Below are positions 51,074-59,418 of a stretch of 64,000 nt of DNA, one piece after another. The translations under genes and the position numbers were made by a program. Below the pieces are notes generated by a model that searched no databases, was not told where the DNA came from, and worked only from the letters and a program-made list of their open reading frames with translations. Within the stretch, counting starts at the first letter, position 1, and each line of letters starts with the position of its first letter. The stretch is from Myceligenerans indicum (GTDB lineage Bacteria; Actinomycetota; Actinomycetes; Actinomycetales; Cellulomonadaceae): contig NZ_JABBYC010000001.1 in NCBI RefSeq assembly GCF_016742955.1, forward strand, positions 372,001 to 436,000, written 5' to 3'.

Positions 51074-52672
51074 GTGAACGACGCCACGACCACCGCTCCC
51101 GCGGGTACCCAGGCCAAGCTTGACGACCTCGAGGCTCGCCGCGCGGCCGCCGTCACCGATCCGGAGGTGACCGCGCAGGCCAAGCAGCACAAACGCGGCA
51201 AGAAGACGGCGCGCGAGCGCATCACCGAACTGCTGGACGAGGACAGCTTCGTCGAGCTCGATGCCCTGGCGACGCACCGCAGCCGCAACTTCGGCCTGGA
51301 CCGGAAGCGGATCCCCGGCGACGGCGTCGTGACCGGGTACGGCACGATCGACGGCCGCCAGGTGTGTGTCTACGCGCAGGACTTCACCGTGTTCGGCGGC
51401 AGCCTCGGCGAGGTGCACGGCGAGAAGATCACCAAGGTGCAGGACCTGGCGCTGCGCACCGGCGTGCCGATCATCGGGATCAGCGACGGCGGCGGCGCGC
51501 GCATCCAGGAGGGCGTGGCGGCCCTGACGCAGTTCGCCGAGATGTTCCGTCGCAACGTGGCGGCCTCGGGCGTGGTGCCCCAGATCTCCCTGATCCTCGG
51601 GCCGAGTGCGGGCGGCGCCGTCTACTCCCCGGCGCTGACCGACTTCATCGTCATGGCGGACGGCACGTCCAACATGTTCATCACCGGGCCGGACGTGATC
51701 CGCTCGGTGACCGGCGAGGACGTCGACTTCGAGACGCTGGGCGGGGCGCGGACGCACAACGCGACGTCGGGCGTCGCGCACTACATGGCCCACGACGAGG
51801 ACGACGCGCTCGACTACGTGCGCCACCTGCTGGGCTACCTGCCGCAGAACAACCTGGGCGACGCCCCGGCGTTCCCGGCCGACGACACCCCGCTCGAGGT
51901 CACCGCCGACGACGAGGCGCTGGACCGGCTCATCCCCGACTCGGACAACCAGCCCTACGACATGCGCGACGCCGTCGAGGCGGTGCTGGACCCGGAGTCG
52001 TTCCTGGAGGTCCAGCCGATGTTCGCGGCCAACGTGCTCACGGGCTTCGGCCATGTGGAGGGCCAGGCGGTGGGCGTCATCGCGAACCAGCCGCTGTCCA
52101 TGGCGGGCACGCTCGACATCGACGCGGCGGAGAAGGCCGCGAGGTTCGTGCGCACCTGCGACGCTTTCAACGTGCCCGTGCTGACGTTCGTCGACGTGCC
52201 CGGCTTCCTGCCGGGCGTGGGCCAGGAGCACCAGGGCATCATCCGCCGCGGCGCGAAGCTGATCTACGCCTACGCCGAGGCGACCGTCCCGCTGATCACG
52301 GTCATCACCCGCAAGGCCTACGGCGGCGCCTACATCGTCATGGGCTCCAAGCAGCTCGGCGCGGACGTCAACCTGGCCTGGCCCACCGCCCAGGTGGCCG
52401 TGATGGGCGCGGGCGGGGCGGTCAACATCCTGCAGCGCGGCGCGCTGAAGAAGGTCGCCGACGACGGGGGCGACGTCGAGGCCGAGCGTGCGCGGCTGAC
52501 CGCGGAGTACGAGGAGACCATCGTGAACCCGTGGGACGCCGCCGAGCGCGGGTACGTCGACGCCGTGATCCGGCCGTCGGAGACTCGGGTCCAGGTGGTC
52601 CGGGCGCTGCGCGCGCTGCGCACCAAGCGCGCCAGCCTGCCGCCGAAGAAGCACGGCAACATCCCGTTGTGA
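51074..52672 (+). CDS. accD: Acyl-CoA (propionyl/acetyl-CoA) carboxylase beta chain
   Basis: 532 residues, standard for AccD5/PccB. Carboxyltransferase fold with the N-terminal acyl-CoA site ([15 protein letters not shown], about 137-151) and the C-terminal biotin site ([35 protein letters not shown]). The residue that sets acyl-chain length in the homologues (Asp/Cys in the second half) cannot be settled by eye. It receives CO2 from the biotin carrier of the alpha chain. Leaderless GTG start. Confidence 0.96.
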   Translation: MNDATTTAPAGTQAKLDDLEARRAAAVTDPEVTAQAKQHKRGKKTARERITELLDEDSFVELDALATHRSRNFGLDRKRIPGDGVVTGYGTIDGRQVCVYAQDFTVFGGSLGEVHGEKITKVQDLALRTGVPIIGISDGGGARIQEGVAALTQFAEMFRRNVAASGVVPQISLILGPSAGGAVYSPALTDFIVMADGTSNMFITGPDVIRSVTGEDVDFETLGGARTHNATSGVAHYMAHDEDDALDYVRHLLGYLPQNNLGDAPAFPADDTPLEVTADDEALDRLIPDSDNQPYDMRDAVEAVLDPESFLEVQPMFAANVLTGFGHVEGQAVGVIANQPLSMAGTLDIDAAEKAARFVRTCDAFNVPVLTFVDVPGFLPGVGQEHQGIIRRGAKLIYAYAEATVPLITVITRKAYGGAYIVMGSKQLGADVNLAWPTAQVAVMGAGGAVNILQRGALKKVADDGGDVEAERARLTAEYEETIVNPWDAAERGYVDAVIRPSETRVQVVRALRALRTKRASLPPKKHGNIPL

Positions 52673-52795
52673 GGCGCCTCGCCACGCAGACCGCGACGAG
52701 GGCGGTGAACGGCCGCTGACGGGGGCACCCAGGCGAGCGCACTACGCTTGGCCTCTCACGGCCCCGTCCCCGGCCGGCCCCACCGGAGGAACCCC

Positions 52796-53377
52796 ATGAG
52801 CCATGAGGACGCCACGCACGGCCCGGCACCGCTGGGTGGCGTGGATCCCGAACCGCTGCACCGCGCGGTGGACACGCTCGCAGCGACCCTGCACGACTAC
52901 GTCCGGACCGCTGTCGGCGTGCGCGCGGAGTTCGGCGCCGCCGAGGCCGACGAGGACCCGCGCGTGCACGTGCTCGAGGAACAGGTCGGGCAACGCAACG
53001 CCGACCTCTTCGACGCCCTGCACGGTGCCCTGGGCATGCACCCTGACCTGACGACCTCGATCTGGGAGCCCGGCGCGGGCGCTCCCCACGACGAGGACCA
53101 GCCCGTCGTGCAGCGGGCCGAGTCGTTCTACCTGAGCTTCCTCGTTGCCGCGCGCGGCAACGACGCCTCCCTGGACGGCGTGCTCAGCCTGATCGACGGG
53201 GCCGGCGAGGACGTGGCGGAACGCCTGTCCGACGGCGGCTACGAGGTCCTGGAGTGGATCTCGTCGCGCGGCGCGCCGGCCGGGTTCGACGACGGATCCC
53301 TCGGTGAGGACCCGTACGAGGAGGCCGACGACGACGATCCCGGCCAGGACGACGACTTCAGGGAGGACGGACGATGA
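52796..53377 (+). CDS. Hypothetical acidic protein upstream of accE
   Basis: 193 residues, not recognised. The protein is acidic, with a C-terminal run rich in Asp/Glu; no signal peptide or membrane helix. The ATG at 52796 has GGAGGA 5 nt upstream, the clearest ribosome site in this part, so the upstream in-frame start at 52748 is rejected. Its stop overlaps the accE start (ATGA), implying cotranslation with the carboxylase epsilon subunit. Confidence 0.75.
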   Translation: MSHEDATHGPAPLGGVDPEPLHRAVDTLAATLHDYVRTAVGVRAEFGAAEADEDPRVHVLEEQVGQRNADLFDALHGALGMHPDLTTSIWEPGAGAPHDEDQPVVQRAESFYLSFLVAARGNDASLDGVLSLIDGAGEDVAERLSDGGYEVLEWISSRGAPAGFDDGSLGEDPYEEADDDDPGQDDDFREDGR

Positions 53378-53616
53378 GTTCGCAACCGCAGGTACGGGTC
53401 GTACGAGGCCGGCCGGACGACGTCGAGGTCGCCGCGCTCGTGGCGGGGCTCGCGGCCGTGACGGCCGCCGTCGAGCCGGACGACGCCGCCCCCATCGACG
53501 AGTGGACCAACCGGTCGCGCACGCTACGAGGCACCGGCGCCGCCACCGCGCAGAACTTCGGCGGCCGGTCGGGCCGCCACAACGCCGACGCCTGGCGCTG
53601 GAGCCTGCGCTCGTGA
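53374..53616 (+). CDS. accE: Acyl-CoA carboxylase epsilon subunit
   Basis: 80 residues. VVRGRPDDVEVAALVAGLAAV near the N-terminus and a final DAWRWSLRS match the actinobacterial epsilon subunit, a small basic or neutral peptide that stabilises alpha-beta complexes. It overlaps the gene before (ATGA) and the gene after (GTGA), so three genes form one coupled unit 700 bp after the beta chain gene. Confidence 0.82.
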   Translation: MSSQPQVRVVRGRPDDVEVAALVAGLAAVTAAVEPDDAAPIDEWTNRSRTLRGTGAATAQNFGGRSGRHNADAWRWSLRS

Positions 53617-54635
53617 GGGCACGGGCGCGTGTCGTCGGCGCACTCGTCGAGTCACCCCTGCAACTGCTGTGCACCATCGAGGCACACGCCGCAGGTCTCG
53701 GCGGGGACACCACCCGGGTGCACGTGCGCGACGACGTCCCCACGCTCGCCCAGGCACGTGACGCGCTCGCCCGCGCGACGCTGCCGCCCGGCCTCACGAT
53801 GGACGTGCGCCCGGTCCGGCACGCCATGTGGTCCCTGGACCGGCACCGGATCGTCGGGGAGGCGTTCTCCGGACTCGTGCAGACCGCGCTCCTGACCCGG
53901 CCGGTGTCGTCGATCACCCTGGTCGACGACGGGCTCGCCGCCCTCGACCTCGACCGCATCCTCACCTCGCCCTCGGCAGGGTTCGTGCGTTCCGGCGTGC
54001 CCGCGGGCGCCGCGCGCCGTGCGCTCGGCCGTGCGACGGCCGAGCGCCTGCGCGCCCTCGCCCGACGCGGCGGCCTGACACTGTTCACCGCACTCGGGCT
54101 GGGCGGCGACGCGCTCGGCCGGCTGGCGGAGGCCGGGGTGCGCGTGGAGCAGAACGACTTCGGCTGGTTCACCTCCCAGCCGCTGGAGGCAGCACCCGCC
54201 GAGCCCACCGTCGTCGTGGGGTCGGGCCTGGTGGGCGCCGGCTTCGTGGACGCCGACAGCTACCTCTCCTGGGTGCTGTCCCTGGCCGCGGAGGGGCCGC
54301 TGCTGTACGTGCCCTACCGGCGCGAGGAGCCGCTCGTCCAGAGGGTCCTGCGGACCACGCCCGGGGTGACCATCGCCGACCCGGGCTCGGTGCTGGAACT
54401 GCGGCTGTCCGGTATGCGCGAAGGGCAGCGGGTGTTCAGCCTGCCGACGACGTCGACCGTGCTGCTCACCTCCATCCTCGGCCGACGCGGGGTGGACGTC
54501 GAGGTCAAGGCGGTGCCCGACAGCTGGTGGGCACCGAGCGTCCCCGAGCAGGTTCGCAAGGACGCCACACAGCTGGTCGACCTCTCCGCGGCCGCGCGGG
54601 AGGCCGTACGGCAGCCGGAGGCCCGGGGCGCCTGA
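53613..54635 (+). CDS. Unrecognised protein with a GT52-like start (possible sialyltransferase-fold)
   Basis: 340 residues, no signal peptide or membrane helix. The beginning ARVVGALVESPLQLLCTIEA resembles the VESPLQLL(N/C)AIEA start of family 52 glycosyltransferases and bacterial polysialyltransferases; LVDDGLAALDL, FTALGL and LLYVPYRREE could be their later motifs. Two domains are suggested by the change in composition near residue 170. GTG 53613 overlaps the accE stop (GTGA). The link to a carboxylase operon is unexplained. Assignment is weak. Confidence 0.5.
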   Translation: MRARARVVGALVESPLQLLCTIEAHAAGLGGDTTRVHVRDDVPTLAQARDALARATLPPGLTMDVRPVRHAMWSLDRHRIVGEAFSGLVQTALLTRPVSSITLVDDGLAALDLDRILTSPSAGFVRSGVPAGAARRALGRATAERLRALARRGGLTLFTALGLGGDALGRLAEAGVRVEQNDFGWFTSQPLEAAPAEPTVVVGSGLVGAGFVDADSYLSWVLSLAAEGPLLYVPYRREEPLVQRVLRTTPGVTIADPGSVLELRLSGMREGQRVFSLPTTSTVLLTSILGRRGVDVEVKAVPDSWWAPSVPEQVRKDATQLVDLSAAAREAVRQPEARGA

Positions 54636-54660
54636 ACCCCGGCCGCGCCGCGGCGCCGGG

Positions 54661-55104
54661 TCACGTCTGCATGCGTCCGCCGGTGATGTAGTCCGTCAGC
54701 TGGTCGCGCTCGGCCTGCATCTCGGAGATCCTGTGCTTGACCACGTCGCCGATGCTCACGATGCCGACCAGCCGGGCGTCCACGACGACGGGAACGTGCC
54801 GGACACGATGCTCGGTCATCAACGGCATCAGCTCGTCGAGAGTGGCCTCGGGCCCACACGTGTGCACCTCGGAGGTCATGATGTCCGCCACCGGGCCGTC
54901 CAGGATGGCGTCCCCGCCCGAATGCAGGTGACGAACCACGTCGCGCTCGCTGACGATGCCGTCCACCCGGGCGTCGTCGTCGGAGACCACGACGGCGCCG
55001 ATCTGGTGCTCCCCGAGGAGAGCGAGCAGGTCGCGCACACTCCGGTCACCCGAGATGGTGACCACCGTGCTGCTCTTACGCCGCAATGCCTCTGTCACCC
55101 GCAT
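54661..55104 (-). CDS. Protein with two CBS domains
   Basis: 147 residues consisting almost only of a CBS pair (about 5-60 and 72-125); GIVSERDVVRHL and GIVSIGDVVKH are the repeat ends. Such modules sense adenine nucleotides; no catalytic domain is attached. ATG 55104 has GGAGG 8 nt upstream; a GTG at 55113 would overlap that site. Convergent with the GT52-like gene. Confidence 0.88.
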   Translation of the reverse strand: MRVTEALRRKSSTVVTISGDRSVRDLLALLGEHQIGAVVVSDDDARVDGIVSERDVVRHLHSGGDAILDGPVADIMTSEVHTCGPEATLDELMPLMTEHRVRHVPVVVDARLVGIVSIGDVVKHRISEMQAERDQLTDYITGGRMQT

Positions 55105-55303
55105 GGGAAGCACCTCCGTCGCATGGCTGCCAGGAGCCCGCGTCGTTGTGGGCTCCCTCCCCGACCGTACGGCACCGACCGCGATTCAGGTAGTGGATGC
55201 GCACGCGGTCCTCGGGTGCGCACCCGTTCACGATCACCGGGAACGGGCACCGGGTGCGAGGACACGATCCACCCGCCACCGGCACCTCATCCGCGCGGCC
55301 GCG

Positions 55304-57010
55304 TCAGGCCAGCGCCTCGCGGAGCACGTCCAGACCCACCGATCCCAGATTCAGCGCACGGGCGTGGAACGCCTTGGCGTCGAACTGCTCGCCCTTCGCG
55401 GCCGCGGCGGCCTTCGCCTCGTCCCGCGTCTGCTCCCACAGACGCTGACCCACCTTGTACGACGGGGCCTGCCCCGGCCAGCCCAGGTAACGGTGGTACT
55501 CGAAGCGGACGAACTCCTCGGGCATGTTGACGTTCGCCTTGAGGAACTCCCACGCCGTGGCGGCGTCCCACGTGTTCCCGCCCCAGGCGGCCGGAGCCTT
55601 CAGCCCGAGGTGCATGCCGATGTCGAAGACGACGCGGGCGGCGCGCAGGCGCTGGCCGTCGAGCATGCCGAGCCGGTCGCCCGGGTCGTCCAGGTGGCCC
55701 AGATCGGCCATGAGGCGCTCCGCGTACAGCGCCCAGCCCTCACCGTGCCCCGAGACCCAGCAGGCCAGACGGCGCCACGAGTTGAGCGTGTCGCGCGCGT
55801 ACACCGCCTGGGAGCACTGCAGGTGATGGCCCGGGACGCCCTCGTGGTAGACGGTCGTCTTCTCGCGCCACGTGTTGAACTCGGTGACCTCCGGCGGCAC
55901 GGACCACCACATGCGGCCCGGCCGGGAGAAGTCGTCGCTCGGCGGGGTGTAGTAGATGCCCCCGGTCTGCGTGGGAGCGATCCGGCACTCCAGGTTCAGC
56001 ACCGGTTCGGGGATGTCGAAGTGGATGCCGTTCAGGTCCCGGACGGCGGCGTCCGACGTCTCCTGCATCCACGCCTTCAGCGCGTCCGTCCCGGCGAGCT
56101 TCCGGGCCGGGTCCTCGTCGAGCACACGCACCGCGTCCTCGACGCTCGCGCCGGGGCCGGCGATCTCGCGTGCCACCGCCTCCTGCTCGGCCACCACGCG
56201 GGCGAGCTCCTCGACGCCCCACTCGTAGGTCTCCTCGAGGTCGACCGTGGCACCCAGGAACGTGCGGCTGAACAGCGCGTACCGGTCCCGGCCCACGGCG
56301 TCGGCCTCCGGCGCCTGCGGCGCGAGCTCCGACTCGAGGAAGTCCGCGAGGCGCGAGTAGGCCTCCCGGGCGCCCGTGGCGTTCAGCTCCAGCTCGCGGC
56401 GCAGCAGGCTGCACGACGCCGAGTCGTCCAGCACCGAGTCCGCCTCCTTGCCGCGCACGAACGAGGTGAAGAACGACCCGTCGCCCGCCAGCTCGCGGGC
56501 CTGGGTGACGCACTCGCGGACCTGCCGGATCGCGGCGACGTTGCCGCGGGAGGCCGCGAGGCGGAGGGATTCGGTGTAGCCCTCGACGGCGGCCGGCAGC
56601 GCGCCGAGACGGCCGGAGATGTTCTCCCACGCCTCGGTGGTACCGGTCGGCATCATGTCGAAGATGTCTCGCAGGTACTGCACCGGCGAGGCGATGTTGT
56701 TCAGGGCGGCCAGGTCCTCACCGGCCTCATGCAGCTCGAGCTCCAGGCCGAGGCGCTCGCGCATCGCCGCGAGGGTCACGCGGTCGACGTCGTCCACGGG
56801 ATCCGCCGTGTCGAGGGCCTCGAGCGTGGCACGGTTCAGCGCCGCCGACGCGTCGTGGTACTCGGGGTCGAGCGTGTCCATGAGATGGTCCTGTCCGGGC
56901 AGGCCGATCTCGGTGGCTGTCATCGGGCTGTGCTCGGTCAGTCGCCGCACGTGAGCGTCGGCGATGGCGTCCGTGGCGGTCGGGGTTCGTGTGATGGAGG
57001 GTGTGGTCAC
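55304..57010 (-). CDS. DUF885-family probable metallopeptidase
   Basis: 568 residues, alpha-helical. The motif YHEGVPGHHLQ (about 384-394) is the HExxH-like zinc site of the DUF885 family, with a downstream GHGEGWALYAERLM supplying the third ligand Glu. No signal peptide, so cytosolic. Members are thought to be carboxypeptidase-like; substrate unknown. GTG lies 7 nt after a TACGCT box. Confidence 0.85.
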   Translation of the reverse strand: MTTPSITRTPTATDAIADAHVRRLTEHSPMTATEIGLPGQDHLMDTLDPEYHDASAALNRATLEALDTADPVDDVDRVTLAAMRERLGLELELHEAGEDLAALNNIASPVQYLRDIFDMMPTGTTEAWENISGRLGALPAAVEGYTESLRLAASRGNVAAIRQVRECVTQARELAGDGSFFTSFVRGKEADSVLDDSASCSLLRRELELNATGAREAYSRLADFLESELAPQAPEADAVGRDRYALFSRTFLGATVDLEETYEWGVEELARVVAEQEAVAREIAGPGASVEDAVRVLDEDPARKLAGTDALKAWMQETSDAAVRDLNGIHFDIPEPVLNLECRIAPTQTGGIYYTPPSDDFSRPGRMWWSVPPEVTEFNTWREKTTVYHEGVPGHHLQCSQAVYARDTLNSWRRLACWVSGHGEGWALYAERLMADLGHLDDPGDRLGMLDGQRLRAARVVFDIGMHLGLKAPAAWGGNTWDAATAWEFLKANVNMPEEFVRFEYHRYLGWPGQAPSYKVGQRLWEQTRDEAKAAAAAKGEQFDAKAFHARALNLGSVGLDVLREALA

Positions 57011-57017
57011 GCTCGCG

Positions 57018-57023
57018 AGCGTA
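57018..57023 (-). promoter_or_regulatory. -10 element of the DUF885 gene (leaderless)
   Basis: TACGCT on the minus strand, 7 nt before the GTG. Confidence 0.5.
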
Positions 57024-57088
57024 CTGCCGTCCCGCTCACGGGAGCCCGCCGTTTTTTCCAGGCGGCCCGTGGTGGGGCTCCGGCGAGG

Positions 57089-57838
57089 TCACAGCAGGAC
57101 CGGTTCCGGGTCCAGGGGCAGCGGGTCCGGCTCGATCAGGCCGGGACCGTCGTTACGGACCGAGCCGACCGCGGCGCCCACCGGGGCGGTCGTCAGCGGC
57201 ATGCCCGGCGCTCGCAGGAGCGCGCCGGCCTCCTGCACGCCGGTGCCCGGGTCGAGCCAGGGGTCCCAGGCGTCCGGGGGCAGGACGGCCGGGGTGCGGT
57301 CGTGGATCAGTTCGAGCTTCCCGGCGGCGGCCCGGGTGATCACCGTGGCCGTGACGAGCCAGCGGCCTGGATCGTCGCCCGCCCGGGCCGGGTCGCGCCA
57401 GAACTCGTACAGGCCCGCGAAGGCCGCTGTGCGGCCCTCGGCCGGATGGATCCAGTAGGCCTGCTTCGCGCCTCTGCCGCCACCGGCCAGCTTGCGCCAC
57501 TCGTAGTACCCGTTCGCGACCACGAGGCAGCGGCGCGTGGCGAACGGCCTGGCGAACGCGGGCTTGTCCGTCAGCGACTCGCTGCGCGCGTTGATCATGC
57601 GCGCGCCGATGCCCGGGTCCTTGGCCCAGGAGGGGACGAGGCCCCAGCGGGCGACACGCATCGACCGCGTGACCGCGCCCGTGTCCCGGGAGGGCCGTTC
57701 GACCACGATCCGGACCGGATCCGTCGGGGCGATGTTCCACGACGGCTCCAGCAGGCGCGCGTCCTCGGCGAGCTCGGCGATCGCGAGCTCGTCGGCCAGA
57801 TCCTGGGCGTCCCTGAACGACGCAAACCTTCCGCACAT
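57089..57838 (-). CDS. yedK: SOS response-associated peptidase (YedK/HMCES)
   Basis: 249 residues. Family hallmark residues are present: catalytic Cys2 (MCGRFA), Asn and Pro in WNIAPTD (about 34-40), NGYYEWRK (about 108-115; Glu) and the HDRTP histidine (about 185). The protein covers abasic sites in single-stranded DNA by a Cys2 thiazolidine crosslink after loss of Met1. Start must be 57838, since Cys2 is essential; GAGGG lies ahead. Confidence 0.93.
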   Translation of the reverse strand: MCGRFASFRDAQDLADELAIAELAEDARLLEPSWNIAPTDPVRIVVERPSRDTGAVTRSMRVARWGLVPSWAKDPGIGARMINARSESLTDKPAFARPFATRRCLVVANGYYEWRKLAGGGRGAKQAYWIHPAEGRTAAFAGLYEFWRDPARAGDDPGRWLVTATVITRAAAGKLELIHDRTPAVLPPDAWDPWLDPGTGVQEAGALLRAPGMPLTTAPVGAAVGSVRNDGPGLIEPDPLPLDPEPVLL

Positions 57839-57953
57839 GCCCTCAGTGTGCTCCTGGTGTCCGACATCCCGCGGGGCCCGCCCGGGCCCGCTGCCCGGGA
57901 GGCGCCGCCCGGGGCCTCCCGGCGGCCTCTTCTGCGGCGTGACGGGAATTACC

Positions 57954-57982
57954 ATGACACGTTCGTATCGATTCGATAGACT
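57954..57982 (+). promoter_or_regulatory. Promoter with overlapping palindrome in front of the Bcr/CflA exporter
   Basis: -35 ATGACA (57954-57959), 17-nt spacer and -10 TAGACT (57977-57982). The palindrome TATCG-ATT-CGATA (57966-57978) spans the spacer and touches the -10, a position typical of repressor operators. The leader would be about 50 nt long. Confidence 0.6.
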
Positions 57983-58040
57983 GGGGAAACCGTCCGCTCG
58001 CACCGTCGCAACCCACTCACGTCGTGCCTTCAGGAGACTT

Positions 58041-59303
58041 GTGTCCACCGCGCAGCTCGCTTCCCGTCCCGTCGCCCTCACCACCGCACCTCCAGCACCC
58101 GCAGTTCCCGTACGCCCCCGGGGGAAGGCCGTCGCCGCCTGGGTCGTGATGCTGGGCTCGCTCTGCGCGTTGCCGGCCTTCACCACCGACATGTACCTGC
58201 CGGGCATCCCGCAGGTCGCCGCGGACCTCAACTCGTCCGAGGCGATGGCGCAGCTCACGGTCTCCGCGATGCTCGTCGGCGGCGGGCTGGGGCAGCTCGT
58301 CATCGGACCGCTCTCGGACCGGTTCGGTCGCCGTACCCCGTTGCTGGTCGGCCTGGCGCTGCACGTGGTCACGTCCCTGCTGTGCGTCGTCGTGCCGACG
58401 ATGAGCGGGCTGATCGCCCTGCGGGTGATGCAGGGCTTCTTCAACGCCGCCGCGGGCACGACGGCGATGGCAGTGGTCCGTGACCGCTTCGTCGGCGCCG
58501 AGGCCGCGCGGGTCCTGTCCCGGCTCATGCTGGTCATCGGCATCGCGCCGATGTTCGCCCCGACCATCGGCTCGGCCATCCTCACGTCCGCGTCGTGGCG
58601 CTGGGTGTTCGTGCTGCTCGCGGCCATGGGCGCGGTGCTGGCGCTGATCGTGCTGCGGTTCATGCCCGAGACCCGGGACTCCGGGCAGCGGGCCGCGACC
58701 CGCACGGGCCGGACCTTCTCGGGGTACGCCACTCTGCTGCGGGACCGGCAGTTCCTCGCCCTGGCGGTGCTGCCCGGCCTGTCCTTCGGCGTCCTGATGA
58801 GCTACGTGGTCAGCTCGCCGGTGGTGTTCCAGCAGGAGTTCGGCCTCTCGCACGGGCAGTTCTCGATGCTGTTCGCCGCCAACGGGATCGGCCTCGTGCT
58901 CGCCGCCCAGGTCAACGCCGCGCTCGTACGCCGGATCGACCCGATGCGCCTGATGCGGTTCGCCGTGGTGACGCAGACGGCGACGGCGGCGGTGCTGCTC
59001 GGCGTCGTGCTGCTCGGGATCGGTGGCCTTGCGGGGCTCCTGGGCGTGATGTGGTTCGTGCTGGCCACCCAGCCGCTCATCCAGCCGAACGCTGCGGCGC
59101 TGGCCATGTCCCGGCACGGGGAGATCGCGGGCACGTCGGCGGCGATGATCGGTGCCGCCCAGTCGTCGGTGGCGGGAATCGTCAGCTCGCTCGTCGGGTT
59201 TCTCGGCGGAGGCTCGGTCGCGATGGTCTCGGTGATGTTCGCGTCCGTGGTAGGAGCCCTGGTGGTGCTGGCCACGGCGACGCCCGCCTTCCGGCGGCGC
59301 TGA
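58041..59303 (+). CDS. Bcr/CflA-family drug exporter (MFS)
   Basis: 420 residues with 12 membrane helices. Motif LSDRFGRRTPLL (loop 2-3) is the MFS signature and LPAFTTDMYLPGIPQ in helix 1 is typical of the Bcr/CflA drug:proton antiporters (bicyclomycin and similar). GTG 58041 has AGGAG 4 nt upstream; longer in-frame starts upstream are less likely because they overlap the promoter. Regulation by a repressor at the palindrome is inferred. Confidence 0.9.
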   Translation: MSTAQLASRPVALTTAPPAPAVPVRPRGKAVAAWVVMLGSLCALPAFTTDMYLPGIPQVAADLNSSEAMAQLTVSAMLVGGGLGQLVIGPLSDRFGRRTPLLVGLALHVVTSLLCVVVPTMSGLIALRVMQGFFNAAAGTTAMAVVRDRFVGAEAARVLSRLMLVIGIAPMFAPTIGSAILTSASWRWVFVLLAAMGAVLALIVLRFMPETRDSGQRAATRTGRTFSGYATLLRDRQFLALAVLPGLSFGVLMSYVVSSPVVFQQEFGLSHGQFSMLFAANGIGLVLAAQVNAALVRRIDPMRLMRFAVVTQTATAAVLLGVVLLGIGGLAGLLGVMWFVLATQPLIQPNAAALAMSRHGEIAGTSAAMIGAAQSSVAGIVSSLVGFLGGGSVAMVSVMFASVVGALVVLATATPAFRRR

Positions 59304-59405
59304 TCCGTCGTGGTCCGCTGCGGGCCGAGGTGCATCTGATGTGGAGATGCCGCACAACCTTCTCTTCCTGACAAGCGTCTGAAGAGGTGTGGAACGTGAT
59401 GACGC

Positions 59406-59411
59406 TATTCT
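59406..59411 (+). promoter_or_regulatory. -10 element of the LCP gene (leaderless)
   Basis: TATTCT followed by 7 nt and ATG 59419. Confidence 0.6.
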
Positions 59412-59418
59412 CCAGCCT

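Noticed and set aside
55076..55285. Minus-strand frame of 69 residues in the 199-nt gap between the DUF885 and CBS genes
   Set aside because: The first half has plausible codon use but it overlaps the CBS start and its ribosome site and matches nothing known; too weak to call.
54956..57979. Open plus-strand frame of 1007 codons
   Set aside because: Antisense to the DUF885 and YedK genes and has no recognisable motif.
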